Made by a program: the position numbers and the translations under genes
NCBI GenBank assembly: GCA_017406985.1
Contig: JAFQXL010000004.1
Coordinates: forward strand, 433,708 to 497,707
Length of the DNA: 64,000 nucleotides
Direction of reading: 5' to 3'
DNA from: Candidatus Saccharimonadota bacterium
GTDB taxonomy: Bacteria; Patescibacteriota; Saccharimonadia; Saccharimonadales; Saccharimonadaceae
The notes under the pieces: generated by a model
Told to the model about the DNA's origin: nothing
The model's input: the letters and a program-made list of their open reading frames with translations, nothing else
Databases searched by the model: none
Shown here: piece after piece, positions 51,433 through 59,715 of the stretch
Position numbering within the stretch: position 1 is the stretch's first letter
Layout: every line of letters begins with the position of its first letter

Positions 51433-52238
51433 TATGCTTGTCCTCCTTGTACTGGCTTTTCTCCTTTTTTGACATAAGTTGTCGCCATTTTATTAAAATC
51501 AATGAACGGTTCGCGAACGGCGGTATCTGGGTTATTAAAGTTATAGAAGAGCTCGGAAAGTTCTTTCGTGTTTAAGCGGACAGAGTGGATACCGATTTGG
51601 AAAAGTCCAGAGACGACCGACTCGACGCGGTTATTAATCTCAGAAACGGCTTTATCATAAGTCGCGCGGTCGATTTTAGTGACGACCGGCTCTTTAGAAC
51701 CGAAGACACCAGAGAAGATTCCTTTAACCTGTGTCGCGGCTTTTTCGGCATCGTTACTCGTATAATAAGGGATAACGATAAAGAAAGACTTATCCATAAT
51801 GTTTGCTTCTTGGGAGAGGATGTCGATAAAGTTAATATAGTCGTCCATAAGAACACCGAGAAGCATATTATCGGTGTTTTTTCTAATATCGTTTAAGCGT
51901 TCGAGGTAAGGACCGATATCGACGCGTTGAGAACGAATCATAATTTGAGTAGTAAAGTTAAGAGAGTTAATAAAACCTTGATAAGAATATTCGACGGCTT
52001 CGCGCTCTGACTCGGACATAAGGTCGAAGTTAATCGATTTACAAGCGATAACGGCGCGGAAAGAACCATCTTTCATAATTACGAGACCGTCGCGAAGTTC
52101 GGAAATAAGTAAGGTGGTTTGAGTCGCGGTATTACTGTCTGGGACGGCCTGGGCCTTGGCGTCCGGCGCTTCTGGAATTGCCATAGCGGCGCCTTGCGGA
52201 ACTTGAGGCATTTGTTGGACTGGTTGTTGTGGATTCAT
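51432..52238 (-). CDS. TraC/VirB4 N-terminal-domain-like protein (split partner of the ATPase)
   Basis: The 268-residue protein has a Pro/Gln-rich start, then a domain with LRDGLVIMKDGSFRAVIACK, INFDLMSESEREAVEYSYQ and FTTQIMIRSQRVDIGPYLE, the pattern of the N-terminal part of TraC/VirB4 proteins in Gram-positive conjugation systems. There is no ATPase motif. The order PrgI, this protein, ATPase equals a PrgI-VirB4 pair in which VirB4 has been split. The small overlap suggests that the two are made in equal amounts and work as one unit. Confidence 0.8.
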   Translation of the reverse strand: MNPQQPVQQMPQVPQGAAMAIPEAPDAKAQAVPDSNTATQTTLLISELRDGLVIMKDGSFRAVIACKSINFDLMSESEREAVEYSYQGFINSLNFTTQIMIRSQRVDIGPYLERLNDIRKNTDNMLLGVLMDDYINFIDILSQEANIMDKSFFIVIPYYTSNDAEKAATQVKGIFSGVFGSKEPVVTKIDRATYDKAVSEINNRVESVVSGLFQIGIHSVRLNTKELSELFYNFNNPDTAVREPFIDFNKMATTYVKKGEKPVQGGQA

Positions 52239-52250
52239 TTCTCTCTCCTT

Positions 52251-53372
52251 TTATGAACTAAATATTGCGGCTTGAGGTCCGTAGAGGTCGGGACGGTCAT
52301 TTTCTCGCTTAATGGTATCTGGGGATTGGTTATAGCGGTGTCCCGGTTCGGGTAAGTCGGGGAGTGGAACGGACATCGGCTGGAAAACCGGCGGAGTTCC
52401 TGCGACGGTCGGAGGCATCATATTATTAAACGGGTTTGGTTGTTGTTGAATCGGCTGTTGGATTGGTTGAGGTTGCGGAATTGGTGGTTGGATTTGTTGT
52501 GAAATTGGCTGAACTGGTTGTTGTGGCTGAGCCTGCTGTTGAATACGATTAGCCTGTTGAGCGATAGTTTGGATAGAAAAAGTATTATTGTTTGCGAGAT
52601 TAGTTAATTTTTGATTAACGGCGGCTTGGTTAAGAGAAGCTTGAGTTAACTGTTGGACAGATTGAACCGGTTGCGGAACTGGTTGTTGAATCGGTTGAGG
52701 TTGTTGTATCTGAATTGGTTGTGGAGCTGGTTGAGCATAGACTGCTTGAGTCGGAGTATAAGTTTGAGCCGGAGTTCCGACAAGTTCGTCGGTTCTTTGC
52801 ATAGCAGTGCGCATTCCTCGAACGAGCTCTTGTTTGCGGTTAGTTTGCTCGGCAGCGATAATACGGTCGATAACAGGGTTATCCGCTTCGAGGACGTCTT
52901 TAATTGTGTCGGCCTCGGCGGCATATTCGTCTTTCATAGTCGATTCTTCACCACGGATAGCATAGCCTTCAGTATCGACGATGTTTGCGAGGAAGCTTAA
53001 ACGATGCGAAGCTTCGTCTTCGGTAATGTCGCGAGTACGGGATTTTTCAATCTTTTTCGGAGCAATAATCTTAATAGTCGATTCCCTTTGGCCAGGAGTC
53101 CAGACGCGTTTATTTGGTTTTAGGTAAAAACCAACAAGAGCGGCTAAATAAGTTTCCATAGGCTGATCCTTGCGGACAGGGAGGGCTAAAATGCCAAAGA
53201 AAAAGATGAACGGGAGCGGAATAAGCGCAAGTAGAGGAAAAATTTGAAAAAGACCCCACGCCCCAGCAATTCCGGCCGCCGCTATAAGGAGATAGATAAA
53301 CTGTCTGAAGGTAAACGGCCCTAGAAGTTTATCCTCTGCCTCAACATCCTGAGGAACCTTATATTGAGCCAT
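52251..53372 (-). CDS. PrgI family (VirB3-like) membrane protein with Gln/Pro-rich tail
   Basis: The 373-residue protein begins QYKVPQDVEAEDKLLGPFTF, the PrgI start, then two membrane helices (about 26-48 and 50-70) and KPNKRVWTPGQRE. Up to ~200 it is charged; residues ~210-340 are mostly Gln and Pro (PIQIQQPQPIQQPVPQPVQ). PrgI is the VirB3 counterpart next to VirB4 in Gram-positive conjugation systems. The long tail is not part of the family and could be a flexible spacer or binding platform. The -10 box TTAAAAT lies about ten bases before the ATG. Confidence 0.85.
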   Translation of the reverse strand: MAQYKVPQDVEAEDKLLGPFTFRQFIYLLIAAAGIAGAWGLFQIFPLLALIPLPFIFFFGILALPVRKDQPMETYLAALVGFYLKPNKRVWTPGQRESTIKIIAPKKIEKSRTRDITEDEASHRLSFLANIVDTEGYAIRGEESTMKDEYAAEADTIKDVLEADNPVIDRIIAAEQTNRKQELVRGMRTAMQRTDELVGTPAQTYTPTQAVYAQPAPQPIQIQQPQPIQQPVPQPVQSVQQLTQASLNQAAVNQKLTNLANNNTFSIQTIAQQANRIQQQAQPQQPVQPISQQIQPPIPQPQPIQQPIQQQPNPFNNMMPPTVAGTPPVFQPMSVPLPDLPEPGHRYNQSPDTIKRENDRPDLYGPQAAIFSS

Positions 53373-53412
53373 ATATGTTTATATTTTAACATATCCGCTT
53401 TAAAAAAGATAT

Positions 53413-53441
53413 AAAAAACGCCACTTTTCGTGGCGTTTTTT
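53413..53441. terminator. Bidirectional terminator between the VirB6-like gene and PrgI
   Basis: AAAAAACGCCAC (53413-53424), loop TTTTC, GTGGCGTTTTTT (53430-53441) form a perfect 12-base-pair hairpin with A and T runs. It separates the VirB6-like gene from the PrgI-VirB4 genes on the same strand, so the two are separate units. Confidence 0.85.
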
Positions 53442-53444
53442 GAA

Positions 53445-56400
53445 CTAGTTATCGGCTAAATCGTCGGTTCCGTCGCCATCATCGGAAGATGGGATTGGTG
53501 GGGTTGGGCCACCTGAAGTAGGACCGTTATTTCCCCTTTTGCCTTTACGACGATTTTCACGATATTGTTCGTTTTCTTCGCGACGCTGGTTAAAGATTTC
53601 TTGACGGCGTTTATTGATTTCAAGAGCGTCGTAGATAGGCTCTTTCATCGAGTCGATATTCATGTTGCCAGAAGCAAGCTTTGTGATACGGCTTTCGAGC
53701 TGTTTGCGGAGTTGGGCATGGGCGAGTTCGGTTGCTTGTTTATCGCCATCTTCAGTATTTAGATCAATATCGTTCTCTATAGCCTTATTTAGTTTAACAC
53801 GGGCAACGATACCACCCCAAGTATCAGATTTCATTGAGATAAGATCACGAGCGGTAAGCGCTTTAAGATATTTGTCCATAACTTGTTGTGTAACTTGACT
53901 TTCAACCTGTTGTTCAAAGGCAGAACGTTTCTTTGTATGGATATTATCTTCCCATTTACCGGTCTTTGAGTTAAATTTCATACCGGTCATATGGGCGACC
54001 ATCGAGCGAATTTGTTCAGAACCAGAAGCAAAAGTCGGGAGAGCAGAAACTTCTTGCGGAAGCATAGAGTTCTCGATTGCCATACGAGCTTCGATAGCAC
54101 TATCGACAGTGTAACCGTTCTTTTCGGTAAACTGAGAGGTAATCTCTTCAAGGGCGGCATAGGCGGTTCGGTCGATACCGTTAAGTTTTGTACCTTCGAG
54201 ACCAGAAGCGAGGTTAATTTTAGTCTTATAGTTTGTGTCGCGGTCGTTATTAATTATGCCGGTTAGATATTGTTCCATCGTAACTTCTTGGGTATTACGT
54301 GCGCCAGAAGTATAAGCCCAAGTTTCCATGTTCATAAACTTACCAAGACGAGCGAGCGCCGGAGAAGCGTCTTTCATCATAAGGAAGTTCATAGCGAGAC
54401 GGTTCGACGCGTCTTCGCCGAGCTTAATTTTACCGGAGTTCATATATTCGGTCATATGAGAAGCGATTTTATCATAATCGCCACGTTTTGCGAGGATGTC
54501 ATGGGAAGCGATAATACCGTCGATATTATCATATTTAATCATATCTTCATATTGGCGCTCGACTTCGGCAGTAACCTGTTTATCCATGTAAGCCTCGAAG
54601 CGCTTAATATTAGCGGAGCGCTGTGCCTCACTTCTAGAGTAAGCGTCGCCGATAACATTAACGCGAGCTTGGTCGGCAAGACGACGGCCTTCCTCGGTTT
54701 TTTGGTTAATCTTATAACCAGTTGCACCGAGAGCGCCATTAACATATTTATTATAAGCATTAGCATGTTTAAGATCGCCAGCTTTATGAACCCCGTCATC
54801 ACGGTCATATCGCTCGGCGGCGCGCATAACAGTTTCGTTATAGAAGCGTTCGTCAGCTTCGTCATTTCGAGCTTTAGCGTCCATCTGAGTTCTAAGAGCG
54901 GTGTAATGGCTTCCCATTTGGGCGGCATGTTTAACGGCTTGTCCTTCGCGGATTCCATGTTCTTTCATGTAGTCGCCAAGTTGGCCGTAAGCGTTTTCAG
55001 TTGTAAGATTATCAGCTTGAAGCCTTAAGTCGGTTTCACGAGCTTCGGCTTCGGCATTCATATATTTATTAGCTCTTCTAAACGGAAGCTGGGTATAAAT
55101 CGGTTGATTATCTTTATCATAGCCAATTACGCGCTGATTTCGACGGAGGGCGTTAAGCTGTTCAGCTTGAAGATTAGCTTGAGTCTTATCAGCTTGATCC
55201 TGACGGAACTTAAGATTTGTCTTCTGTTTTGCGGCAGCGGCACGCCAAGAAGCGCCCGAAAGCGGGTTAAACGGTTTTTGCATCGCTTTATTAAGGGAGC
55301 GCTGTTTCGCGAGGTTCTTATATGGCTCGGTAACGCCTTTAATACCGGCGTTAGCTTTATTACCGAGTTTACCAAGAGCATTAGAGACACCGCCGAGGAT
55401 ACTACCCGCCATCTTCATAAGAGATAAGGCGAGGAAAAGCGGAAGAACCTGAACCGCGAGTCCGAGGATAATTCCGAGCATTGAGTTTGCGCTAGAGATA
55501 AAAATCCAAGAAGCGACCTTTGAAGCGCCGAAAAGAAGGGCGAACATCGGATAGAAGAAGAGCATCTGAGAGAAAGTAGAAGTCCACTTCTTAAACCATC
55601 TTTCAGTGTTCGGGAGGAGATAAGCGACGAAAGCGAGCGGAGCGATTGCGACAAGAAGAATTACGACCGCCTGACGGAGGGAGATGGTAACAAGACCGAT
55701 AATAACGGCGATAATACCACTTAAGATAACCGGAATAAGCGCGAGAAGAAGGCCGAGCGGACCGCCCGCAACTCCGACCGCGATTGCGCCAATAACGCCA
55801 CCAGCGGCGATAGTAGTAAAGACGTCATAGAAGCTAACAGATACGTCGCTTGAGAATTTACCATTATTTAGGGCCTCAGTCGCGACATTATTTAAGAAAT
55901 CATGAAGGCCTTTACCGACGATGTTACTGGCGTCGACCGCCATAACACAGATAATAAAGGATAAATTAACAAGAATCGCCGCGATAATTAAGCGCGGGAG
56001 AGCCTTTTTAATTCCGTAGTTAGAAAGACCGAAGCCGGTAACCTGAGAATAGATAACGACGAGGAGGAAGAGGATAAAGACGACGTTTGTAATATTTCGG
56101 ACATAGAGCCAAATTGTAAAGACAGGAGAACCTTCTTCCATAGAGATAGGCTCGACAACGAGGAAGTCCTCAATAACTCCGTAGATAGTATCAATTCCCT
56201 TTGCGAGGAAGGCCGTCGCCGGACAGAGGAGCCAGCCGAGACCGCCGACTTGAGAATAACAAGTCGCGTTTTCGGAAGATTCTTCGTCGTCTTCCTCCTC
56301 TTTATCTCCCTCTTCATCTTTTTTGTCGGTAATTTCGGTTTTTTCTTCAGTGGTTTCGGTAGTATCTTCGCCGGTCGAGCTAGGATCGCCAGGGACGGTC

Positions 56401-56561
56401 GTAGGGGTTTCTTCGGTCGTTTCAGTTGTAGTCGGAGTAACTGGAGTAGGGGTATTTGGGTCGGCAAAAACAGGGGTGGACTGGAACAAAATCGAGGCCA
56501 GTAAAACTAGCCCAACCACGGGAAAGGTTAACGCCCTTTTTATTCTCTCAATTATCTTCAT
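53445..56561 (-). CDS. VirB6/TrbL-like polytopic secretion protein with long C-terminal domain
   Basis: The 1038-residue protein has a signal-like helix (about 12-33), a Thr/Glu-rich outer linker (to ~110), then six or more membrane helices between ~140 and ~390 (FILFLLVVIYSQVTGFGLSN, LIIAAILVNLSFIICVMAVD, GVIGAIAVGVAGGPLGLLLA, ILLVAIAPLAFVAYLLPNTE). The topology and the WFKKWTSTFSQMLFFYPMFALLFGASK loop resemble VirB6/TrbL proteins, the core channel of type IV secretion. The remaining ~640 residues are a soluble, charged, helix-rich domain that ends in a Gly/Pro tail. Such a long extension is not usual for VirB6 and could contact the substrate or the split VirB4. Confidence 0.8.
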   Translation of the reverse strand: MKIIERIKRALTFPVVGLVLLASILFQSTPVFADPNTPTPVTPTTTETTEETPTTVPGDPSSTGEDTTETTEEKTEITDKKDEEGDKEEEDDEESSENATCYSQVGGLGWLLCPATAFLAKGIDTIYGVIEDFLVVEPISMEEGSPVFTIWLYVRNITNVVFILFLLVVIYSQVTGFGLSNYGIKKALPRLIIAAILVNLSFIICVMAVDASNIVGKGLHDFLNNVATEALNNGKFSSDVSVSFYDVFTTIAAGGVIGAIAVGVAGGPLGLLLALIPVILSGIIAVIIGLVTISLRQAVVILLVAIAPLAFVAYLLPNTERWFKKWTSTFSQMLFFYPMFALLFGASKVASWIFISSANSMLGIILGLAVQVLPLFLALSLMKMAGSILGGVSNALGKLGNKANAGIKGVTEPYKNLAKQRSLNKAMQKPFNPLSGASWRAAAAKQKTNLKFRQDQADKTQANLQAEQLNALRRNQRVIGYDKDNQPIYTQLPFRRANKYMNAEAEARETDLRLQADNLTTENAYGQLGDYMKEHGIREGQAVKHAAQMGSHYTALRTQMDAKARNDEADERFYNETVMRAAERYDRDDGVHKAGDLKHANAYNKYVNGALGATGYKINQKTEEGRRLADQARVNVIGDAYSRSEAQRSANIKRFEAYMDKQVTAEVERQYEDMIKYDNIDGIIASHDILAKRGDYDKIASHMTEYMNSGKIKLGEDASNRLAMNFLMMKDASPALARLGKFMNMETWAYTSGARNTQEVTMEQYLTGIINNDRDTNYKTKINLASGLEGTKLNGIDRTAYAALEEITSQFTEKNGYTVDSAIEARMAIENSMLPQEVSALPTFASGSEQIRSMVAHMTGMKFNSKTGKWEDNIHTKKRSAFEQQVESQVTQQVMDKYLKALTARDLISMKSDTWGGIVARVKLNKAIENDIDLNTEDGDKQATELAHAQLRKQLESRITKLASGNMNIDSMKEPIYDALEINKRRQEIFNQRREENEQYRENRRKGKRGNNGPTSGGPTPPIPSSDDGDGTDDLADN

Positions 56562-56590
56562 AGGAATAAGCCTGTTAGCTTTATGGCTTA

Positions 56591-56619
56591 ATTATATCAC
56601 ACATAAGCGGTTTAGTCAA
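56591..56619 (-). promoter_or_regulatory. Promoter of the VirB6-like gene
   Basis: Minus-strand TTGACT (56614-56619), 17 bases, TATAAT (56591-56596) is one of the best promoters in the window. The ~25-base leader contains AAGCC...GGCTT, a small hairpin just before the ATG. Confidence 0.7.
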
Positions 56620-56712
56620 TAGTATTATAGGGGTTATGTAATATAAAAAAATGGAAGAAATATTTTTTAATATGTTTATGCTTAAAATATAATAGCTAAA
56701 AAGTTGAAGATA

Positions 56713-56721
56713 TGGTATCAT
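56713..56721 (+). promoter_or_regulatory. Extended -10 promoter of the first pilin-like gene, leaderless
   Basis: TGGTATCAT ends six bases before the ATG at 56728. Confidence 0.45.
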
Positions 56722-56727
56722 AAAGGT

Positions 56728-57204
56728 ATGAAAAAGATTTTTAGTCTTGTTTTAGCGTTGATATTGGGGATAACAGTGACGACGGTGGTGTTTCCGAGTG
56801 AAACACAAGCCTGGAGCGAACTTTCTCAGGATAAATGTGAACATTCGATTTTAGGGCTTAGACCTTGGTTTGCGGGATTAACGGATGAGGCGAAAGATAG
56901 TACGGGGAAAGCAACTTGTATAATTAAGTCTCCTGGACAGATTTCGTCGGATAATCCGCAAGCAACCTATTTTTGGACGATTGTTTTAAATATTTCAGCG
57001 GATATTTCCCTGATTGCGGGGTATGTTGCGATTATATTTATGGTTTATGGCGGCTATAAATATATTATGTCGACAGGAGAACCTGGGAAAGTTGCGATGG
57101 CGAAGTCGATTATTACAAACGCTTTAATCGGGCTTGTAATTGCGATTTTAGCGACAGTAATCGTAAATACAATCTTAATGGTAATTGGGGCTAACGCAAG
57201 TTAA
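56728..57204 (+). CDS. VirB2/TrbC-like pilin, paralogue 1
   Basis: The 158-residue protein has an export signal (MKKIFSLVLALILGITVTTV), an outer part with two cysteines, and two C-terminal helices. The helices carry the family hallmark MVYGGYKYIMSTGEPGKVAMAKS and NALIGLVIAILATVIVNTIL. VirB2/TrbC proteins are the pilus subunits of type IV secretion. The ATG at 56728 is chosen over a TTG eight codons earlier because that TTG lies before the -10 box. It heads three co-directional genes. Confidence 0.8.
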   Translation: MKKIFSLVLALILGITVTTVVFPSETQAWSELSQDKCEHSILGLRPWFAGLTDEAKDSTGKATCIIKSPGQISSDNPQATYFWTIVLNISADISLIAGYVAIIFMVYGGYKYIMSTGEPGKVAMAKSIITNALIGLVIAILATVIVNTILMVIGANAS

Positions 57205-57213
57205 GGAGAAAAG

Positions 57214-57513
57214 ATGGAGAAATTTTTAGCAGATTGGGGGGAAGGTATGAACAAGGCGGCGGAAAATATCCCGAAAAATGGCGATGTTAGCCTAGTCGGA
57301 ATTTTAAACTGGTTTTATGCGCTAGCGGGGTTAGTCGCGGCGGGATTTATCGTCTATGGGGCGATAAATTATGCAATGACGCAGGGTGATCCTGGAAAAA
57401 TTAAACAAGCAGGACAGACGATTGCTTATGCGGTAATCGGGCTTGCGGTCGTGTTACTCGCGGCGGCGATTACGAACTTTATTGCTGGCGCAGCGGCAGG
57501 GACGGCAAGTTAG
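57214..57513 (+). CDS. VirB2/TrbC-like pilin, paralogue 2 (no signal peptide)
   Basis: The 99-residue protein has two helices joined by IVYGAINYAMTQGDPGKIKQAG, followed by AYAVIGLAVVLLAAAITNFI. It matches its neighbours in the two-helix pilin core but lacks an N-terminal signal helix, with a short polar start instead (MEKFLADWGEGMNKAAENIP). It could be a minor subunit or an inner-membrane pilin form. AAGGAGAAAAG before the ATG gives a good ribosome site. Confidence 0.78.
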   Translation: MEKFLADWGEGMNKAAENIPKNGDVSLVGILNWFYALAGLVAAGFIVYGAINYAMTQGDPGKIKQAGQTIAYAVIGLAVVLLAAAITNFIAGAAAGTAS

Positions 57514-57520
57514 GAGGAAT

Positions 57521-57952
57521 ATGAAAAAGATTTTAGGAATTTTAATCGCGCTTGGAATAACTATTTCGGGGATTTTTGTTTCAACGCCGGTAATGGCAGC
57601 AGACTGTACGGGTGGGATTTCAGATACGAGTTGCAATAAATCTTGTAGTGAAATTACGGATCCGACCTTAAAAGCGGCGGCGGGATGCGACACGTCCTCA
57701 GATGATTCTATAACAGGGCACCTTTTGAACATTATAAATTATGCGATTACAGCGGTCGGAATTATCGCGGTGCTCGTAATTGTGATGGGCGGACAGAGAT
57801 ATATAACGGCGCAAGGCGACCCTGGAAAAGTTAAGTCGGCAAAAGACATGGTTATGTATGCGGCGATTGCGCTTATAGTTTCGGTAATAGCGTTTGCGAT
57901 TGTGAATTTCGTGTCGCAAGCGATTACGTCGAATGCGAATACGGGAGTGTAG
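57521..57952 (+). CDS. VirB2/TrbC-like pilin, paralogue 3
   Basis: The 143-residue protein starts at the ATG at 57521, with AGGAGG three bases before it. It has a signal peptide (MKKILGILIALGITISGIF...VMAA), a cysteine-rich outer part (four cysteines in about 30 residues, probably disulfides) and the pilin core VLVIVMGGQRYITAQGDPGKVKSAKD with the helix MYAAIALIVSVIAFAIVNFV. It follows paralogue 2 by seven bases in the same transcript. Confidence 0.82.
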   Translation: MKKILGILIALGITISGIFVSTPVMAADCTGGISDTSCNKSCSEITDPTLKAAAGCDTSSDDSITGHLLNIINYAITAVGIIAVLVIVMGGQRYITAQGDPGKVKSAKDMVMYAAIALIVSVIAFAIVNFVSQAITSNANTGV

Positions 57953-57978
57953 GTTGCGACTACTACATAACTTACCTC

Positions 57979-58006
57979 TTGCGTTCTTCTTTTGATATGG
58001 TATAAT
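57979..58006 (+). promoter_or_regulatory. Strong promoter of pilin paralogue 4
   Basis: TTGCGT (57979-57984), 16 bases, TATAAT (58001-58006) with an extended TGG. A 32-base leader with AAAGGAAAC follows. This gives the gene its own strong promoter. Confidence 0.65.
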
Positions 58007-58038
58007 AACGTTAAGATAATAAAAGGAAACTTAATAAA

Positions 58039-58455
58039 ATGAAGATTTCTAACAAAATTAAAACAGTTGCAGCTGGTTCTGCTTCTGTGATTGCGGCGGG
58101 ATTAAATGCAGGTGCGGCGAACGCAGCTGTTGTCTATTGTCCGGATGGTAAAGCTTCTACTACTGGCGACCTTTCGGGATGTACTACTGGTAATAAAGGC
58201 GTAAACGCAAGCCAAAACAAGAATGACCTTATGTCTACCCTTACAACGATTATTAACGTTATCATCGGTGTAATCGGATTTGTTGCGGTTATCGTTATTA
58301 TCCTCGGCGGTGTTCAATATACAACTTCGGCTGGTGATCCAGGAAAAGTTAAAAAGGCAAAAGACACAATTCTCTACGGAATTATCGGTCTTGTTATCGC
58401 GCTCCTTGCGTTCGCAATCGTTAACTTCGTTCTTACTGCAGTTATGGGCAAATAG
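58039..58455 (+). CDS. VirB2/TrbC-like pilin, paralogue 4, probable major subunit
   Basis: The 138-residue protein has a signal helix, a short outer part with two cysteines and the core IVIILGGVQYTTSAGDPGKVKKAKD plus LYGIIGLVIALLAFAIVNFV. It alone among the pilins has its own consensus promoter and its own strong terminator. Its codons also differ: ATC, AAC, TTC, CTT and GTT are preferred where the neighbours use ATT, AAT and TTA. These are signs of high expression, so it is the best candidate for the main pilus subunit. Confidence 0.85.
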   Translation: MKISNKIKTVAAGSASVIAAGLNAGAANAAVVYCPDGKASTTGDLSGCTTGNKGVNASQNKNDLMSTLTTIINVIIGVIGFVAVIVIILGGVQYTTSAGDPGKVKKAKDTILYGIIGLVIALLAFAIVNFVLTAVMGK

Positions 58456-58464
58456 TTAACACTT

Positions 58465-58495
58465 AAAAATAGTCTCTTTATTAGAGACTATTTTT
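58465..58495 (+). terminator. Terminator after pilin paralogue 4
   Basis: AAAAATAGTCTCT-TTATT-AGAGACTATTTTT (58465-58495) is a 13-base-pair perfect hairpin ending in five T. Confidence 0.88.
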
Positions 58496-58530
58496 GTGCT
58501 AAAATTAGGATAGATAATTTAAGGAGAAAA

Positions 58531-58992
58531 ATGAAAATTAAGAATGTACTAGGAGCGGCGTTAGTAATAGCCTCGATTGGGCTAGTTGCTTCTTCCCCAG
58601 TTTTGGCGGTAGGTTGTCCGAAGGGTTCGGTTCGTGGCGAGGGGACGGAAGTTTCGACGCTAGCGGAATGTAACGTAAAACAAGACGATAGTTTGATGCC
58701 GACGATTACGAATATTATTAACGTGATTATCGGTGTACTTGGGGTGGTTGCGGTTATTGTCGTTATTCTCGGGGGGTTCCAGTATTTATCTTCGACTGGT
58801 GACCCGGGAAAGATCAAGAAGGCAAAAGACACGATTCTCTACGGAGTTATTGGACTAGTTGTCGCAATTTTAGCGTTCGCGATTGTTAACTTTGTCCTTT
58901 CGTCGCTTACTAGTTCTCCTTCGACGACTTCGACGTCTACTTCAACCTCAACTTCAACTTCAACTTCAGCTCCGACGCCAGATACACACTAA
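58531..58992 (+). CDS. VirB2/TrbC-like pilin, paralogue 5, with Ser/Thr repeat tail
   Basis: The 153-residue protein has a signal helix, a short outer part with two cysteines and the core VVILGGFQYLSSTGDPGKIKKAKD with LYGVIGLVVAILAFAIVNFV. The last ~25 residues are an alternating Thr-Ser tail from the repeat TCAACTTC, ending APTPDTH; paralogue 4 lacks it. Such a tail could be glycosylated or could extend from the pilus. The repeat tract could vary in length by slippage. It has its own TGCTAAAAT box, AAGGAG site and terminator. Confidence 0.82.
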   Translation: MKIKNVLGAALVIASIGLVASSPVLAVGCPKGSVRGEGTEVSTLAECNVKQDDSLMPTITNIINVIIGVLGVVAVIVVILGGFQYLSSTGDPGKIKKAKDTILYGVIGLVVAILAFAIVNFVLSSLTSSPSTTSTSTSTSTSTSTSAPTPDTH

Positions 58993-59013
58993 ACTCGAAG
59001 CGTAAAGAAACTT

Positions 59014-59037
59014 AAATCCCCTTTAAAGGGGATTTTT
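59014..59037 (+). terminator. Terminator after pilin paralogue 5
   Basis: AATCCCC (59015-59021) and GGGGATT (59028-59034) with a run of five T (59033-59037). Confidence 0.8.
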
Positions 59038-59114
59038 GTGGCTAAAGGCTTATGCTTGAGTTTTTAGAGAGATTAGATAAAATAGAGATAAGTGTTTAAA
59101 GCGTTTGGGACGTT

Positions 59115-59145
59115 TAAAAAATCTCCCGCAGTTTCCTACGGGAGA
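59115..59145 (-). terminator. Terminator after hsp20
   Basis: On the minus strand TCTCCCG (59139-59145), a ten-base loop, CGGGAGA (59122-59128) and TTTTTT (59116-59121). The 170-base gap 58993-59162 otherwise holds only this hairpin and the pilin terminator. Confidence 0.75.
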
Positions 59146-59162
59146 AATCTTCTAGATAAAAA

Positions 59163-59642
59163 CTAGCTAACGTTAATCTTTTTAGGAAGATTAATCTGTT
59201 CCTTTTCAAAGGTAATAGTAAGAACACCGTCTTTAAGCTCAGCTTTAACAGTTCCCTCTTCTTCACGAACCGGAACCGGAAGAGCGATTGTTCTACTAAA
59301 TTCACCCCAATAACATTCCTGAATGTGCCAGCGAGTTGTTTGTTCATCTTCGCCGCCACTAAGGATACCGGAGATAGTAAGAATATTATCTGAAATTGTA
59401 ACGTCGAGATCATTTTTCGAGATTCCAGCAGTACGAGCTTTGACAACAAGCTTGTCTGCGGTTTCGTAAACGTCTACGGCTAACTGACCTGGGAAGTCCT
59501 CAGGTTCATCCCACTCTTCTTCTGCTTCTGCGGGAGCATCGTCAACAGCAACACCTTTAGACTCAGGCACAGTGTCTTCATCTAAAAACGCAGCGGCTAA
59601 TTCGTCTTCCATAAGCACGTCGTCGTCATTTGAACGAGCCAT
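59163..59642 (-). CDS. Small heat shock protein, Hsp20 family
   Basis: The 159-residue protein has an acidic ~50-residue start and the alpha-crystallin domain: LAVDVYETADKLVVKARTAG, ISKNDLDVTISDNILTISG, RWHIQECYWGEFSRTIALP, VKAELKDGVLTITFEKE, ending in the short KINV tail that contacts neighbouring dimers. It holds unfolded proteins without ATP. The start has a GGAGG ribosome site and a TATAAT box about 45 bases upstream. No CIRCE or HAIR operator is seen. Confidence 0.93.
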   Translation of the reverse strand: MARSNDDDVLMEDELAAAFLDEDTVPESKGVAVDDAPAEAEEEWDEPEDFPGQLAVDVYETADKLVVKARTAGISKNDLDVTISDNILTISGILSGGEDEQTTRWHIQECYWGEFSRTIALPVPVREEEGTVKAELKDGVLTITFEKEQINLPKKINVS

Positions 59643-59715
59643 TTGCTTTCCTCCACTAAATTAACTATTGTTATGCTTATTATAAGAATATTTTTAAAAA
59701 AACACAAGAGGTTTT

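Noticed and set aside
56704-56727. Earlier TTG start for pilin 1
   Set aside because: The TTG lies before the -10 box, so the codons would not be transcribed. The ATG at 56728 opens a normal signal peptide.
57443-57520. Earlier start for pilin 3
   Set aside because: The extra 26 residues are Arg-rich, lie within pilin 2 in another frame, and would bury the signal peptide. AGGAGG marks the ATG at 57521.
59048-59100. Plus-strand promoter (TTGAGT...TAAAAT) facing hsp20
   Set aside because: The spacing is acceptable but it leads only into the hsp20 terminator, and A+T-rich sequence gives such matches by chance.
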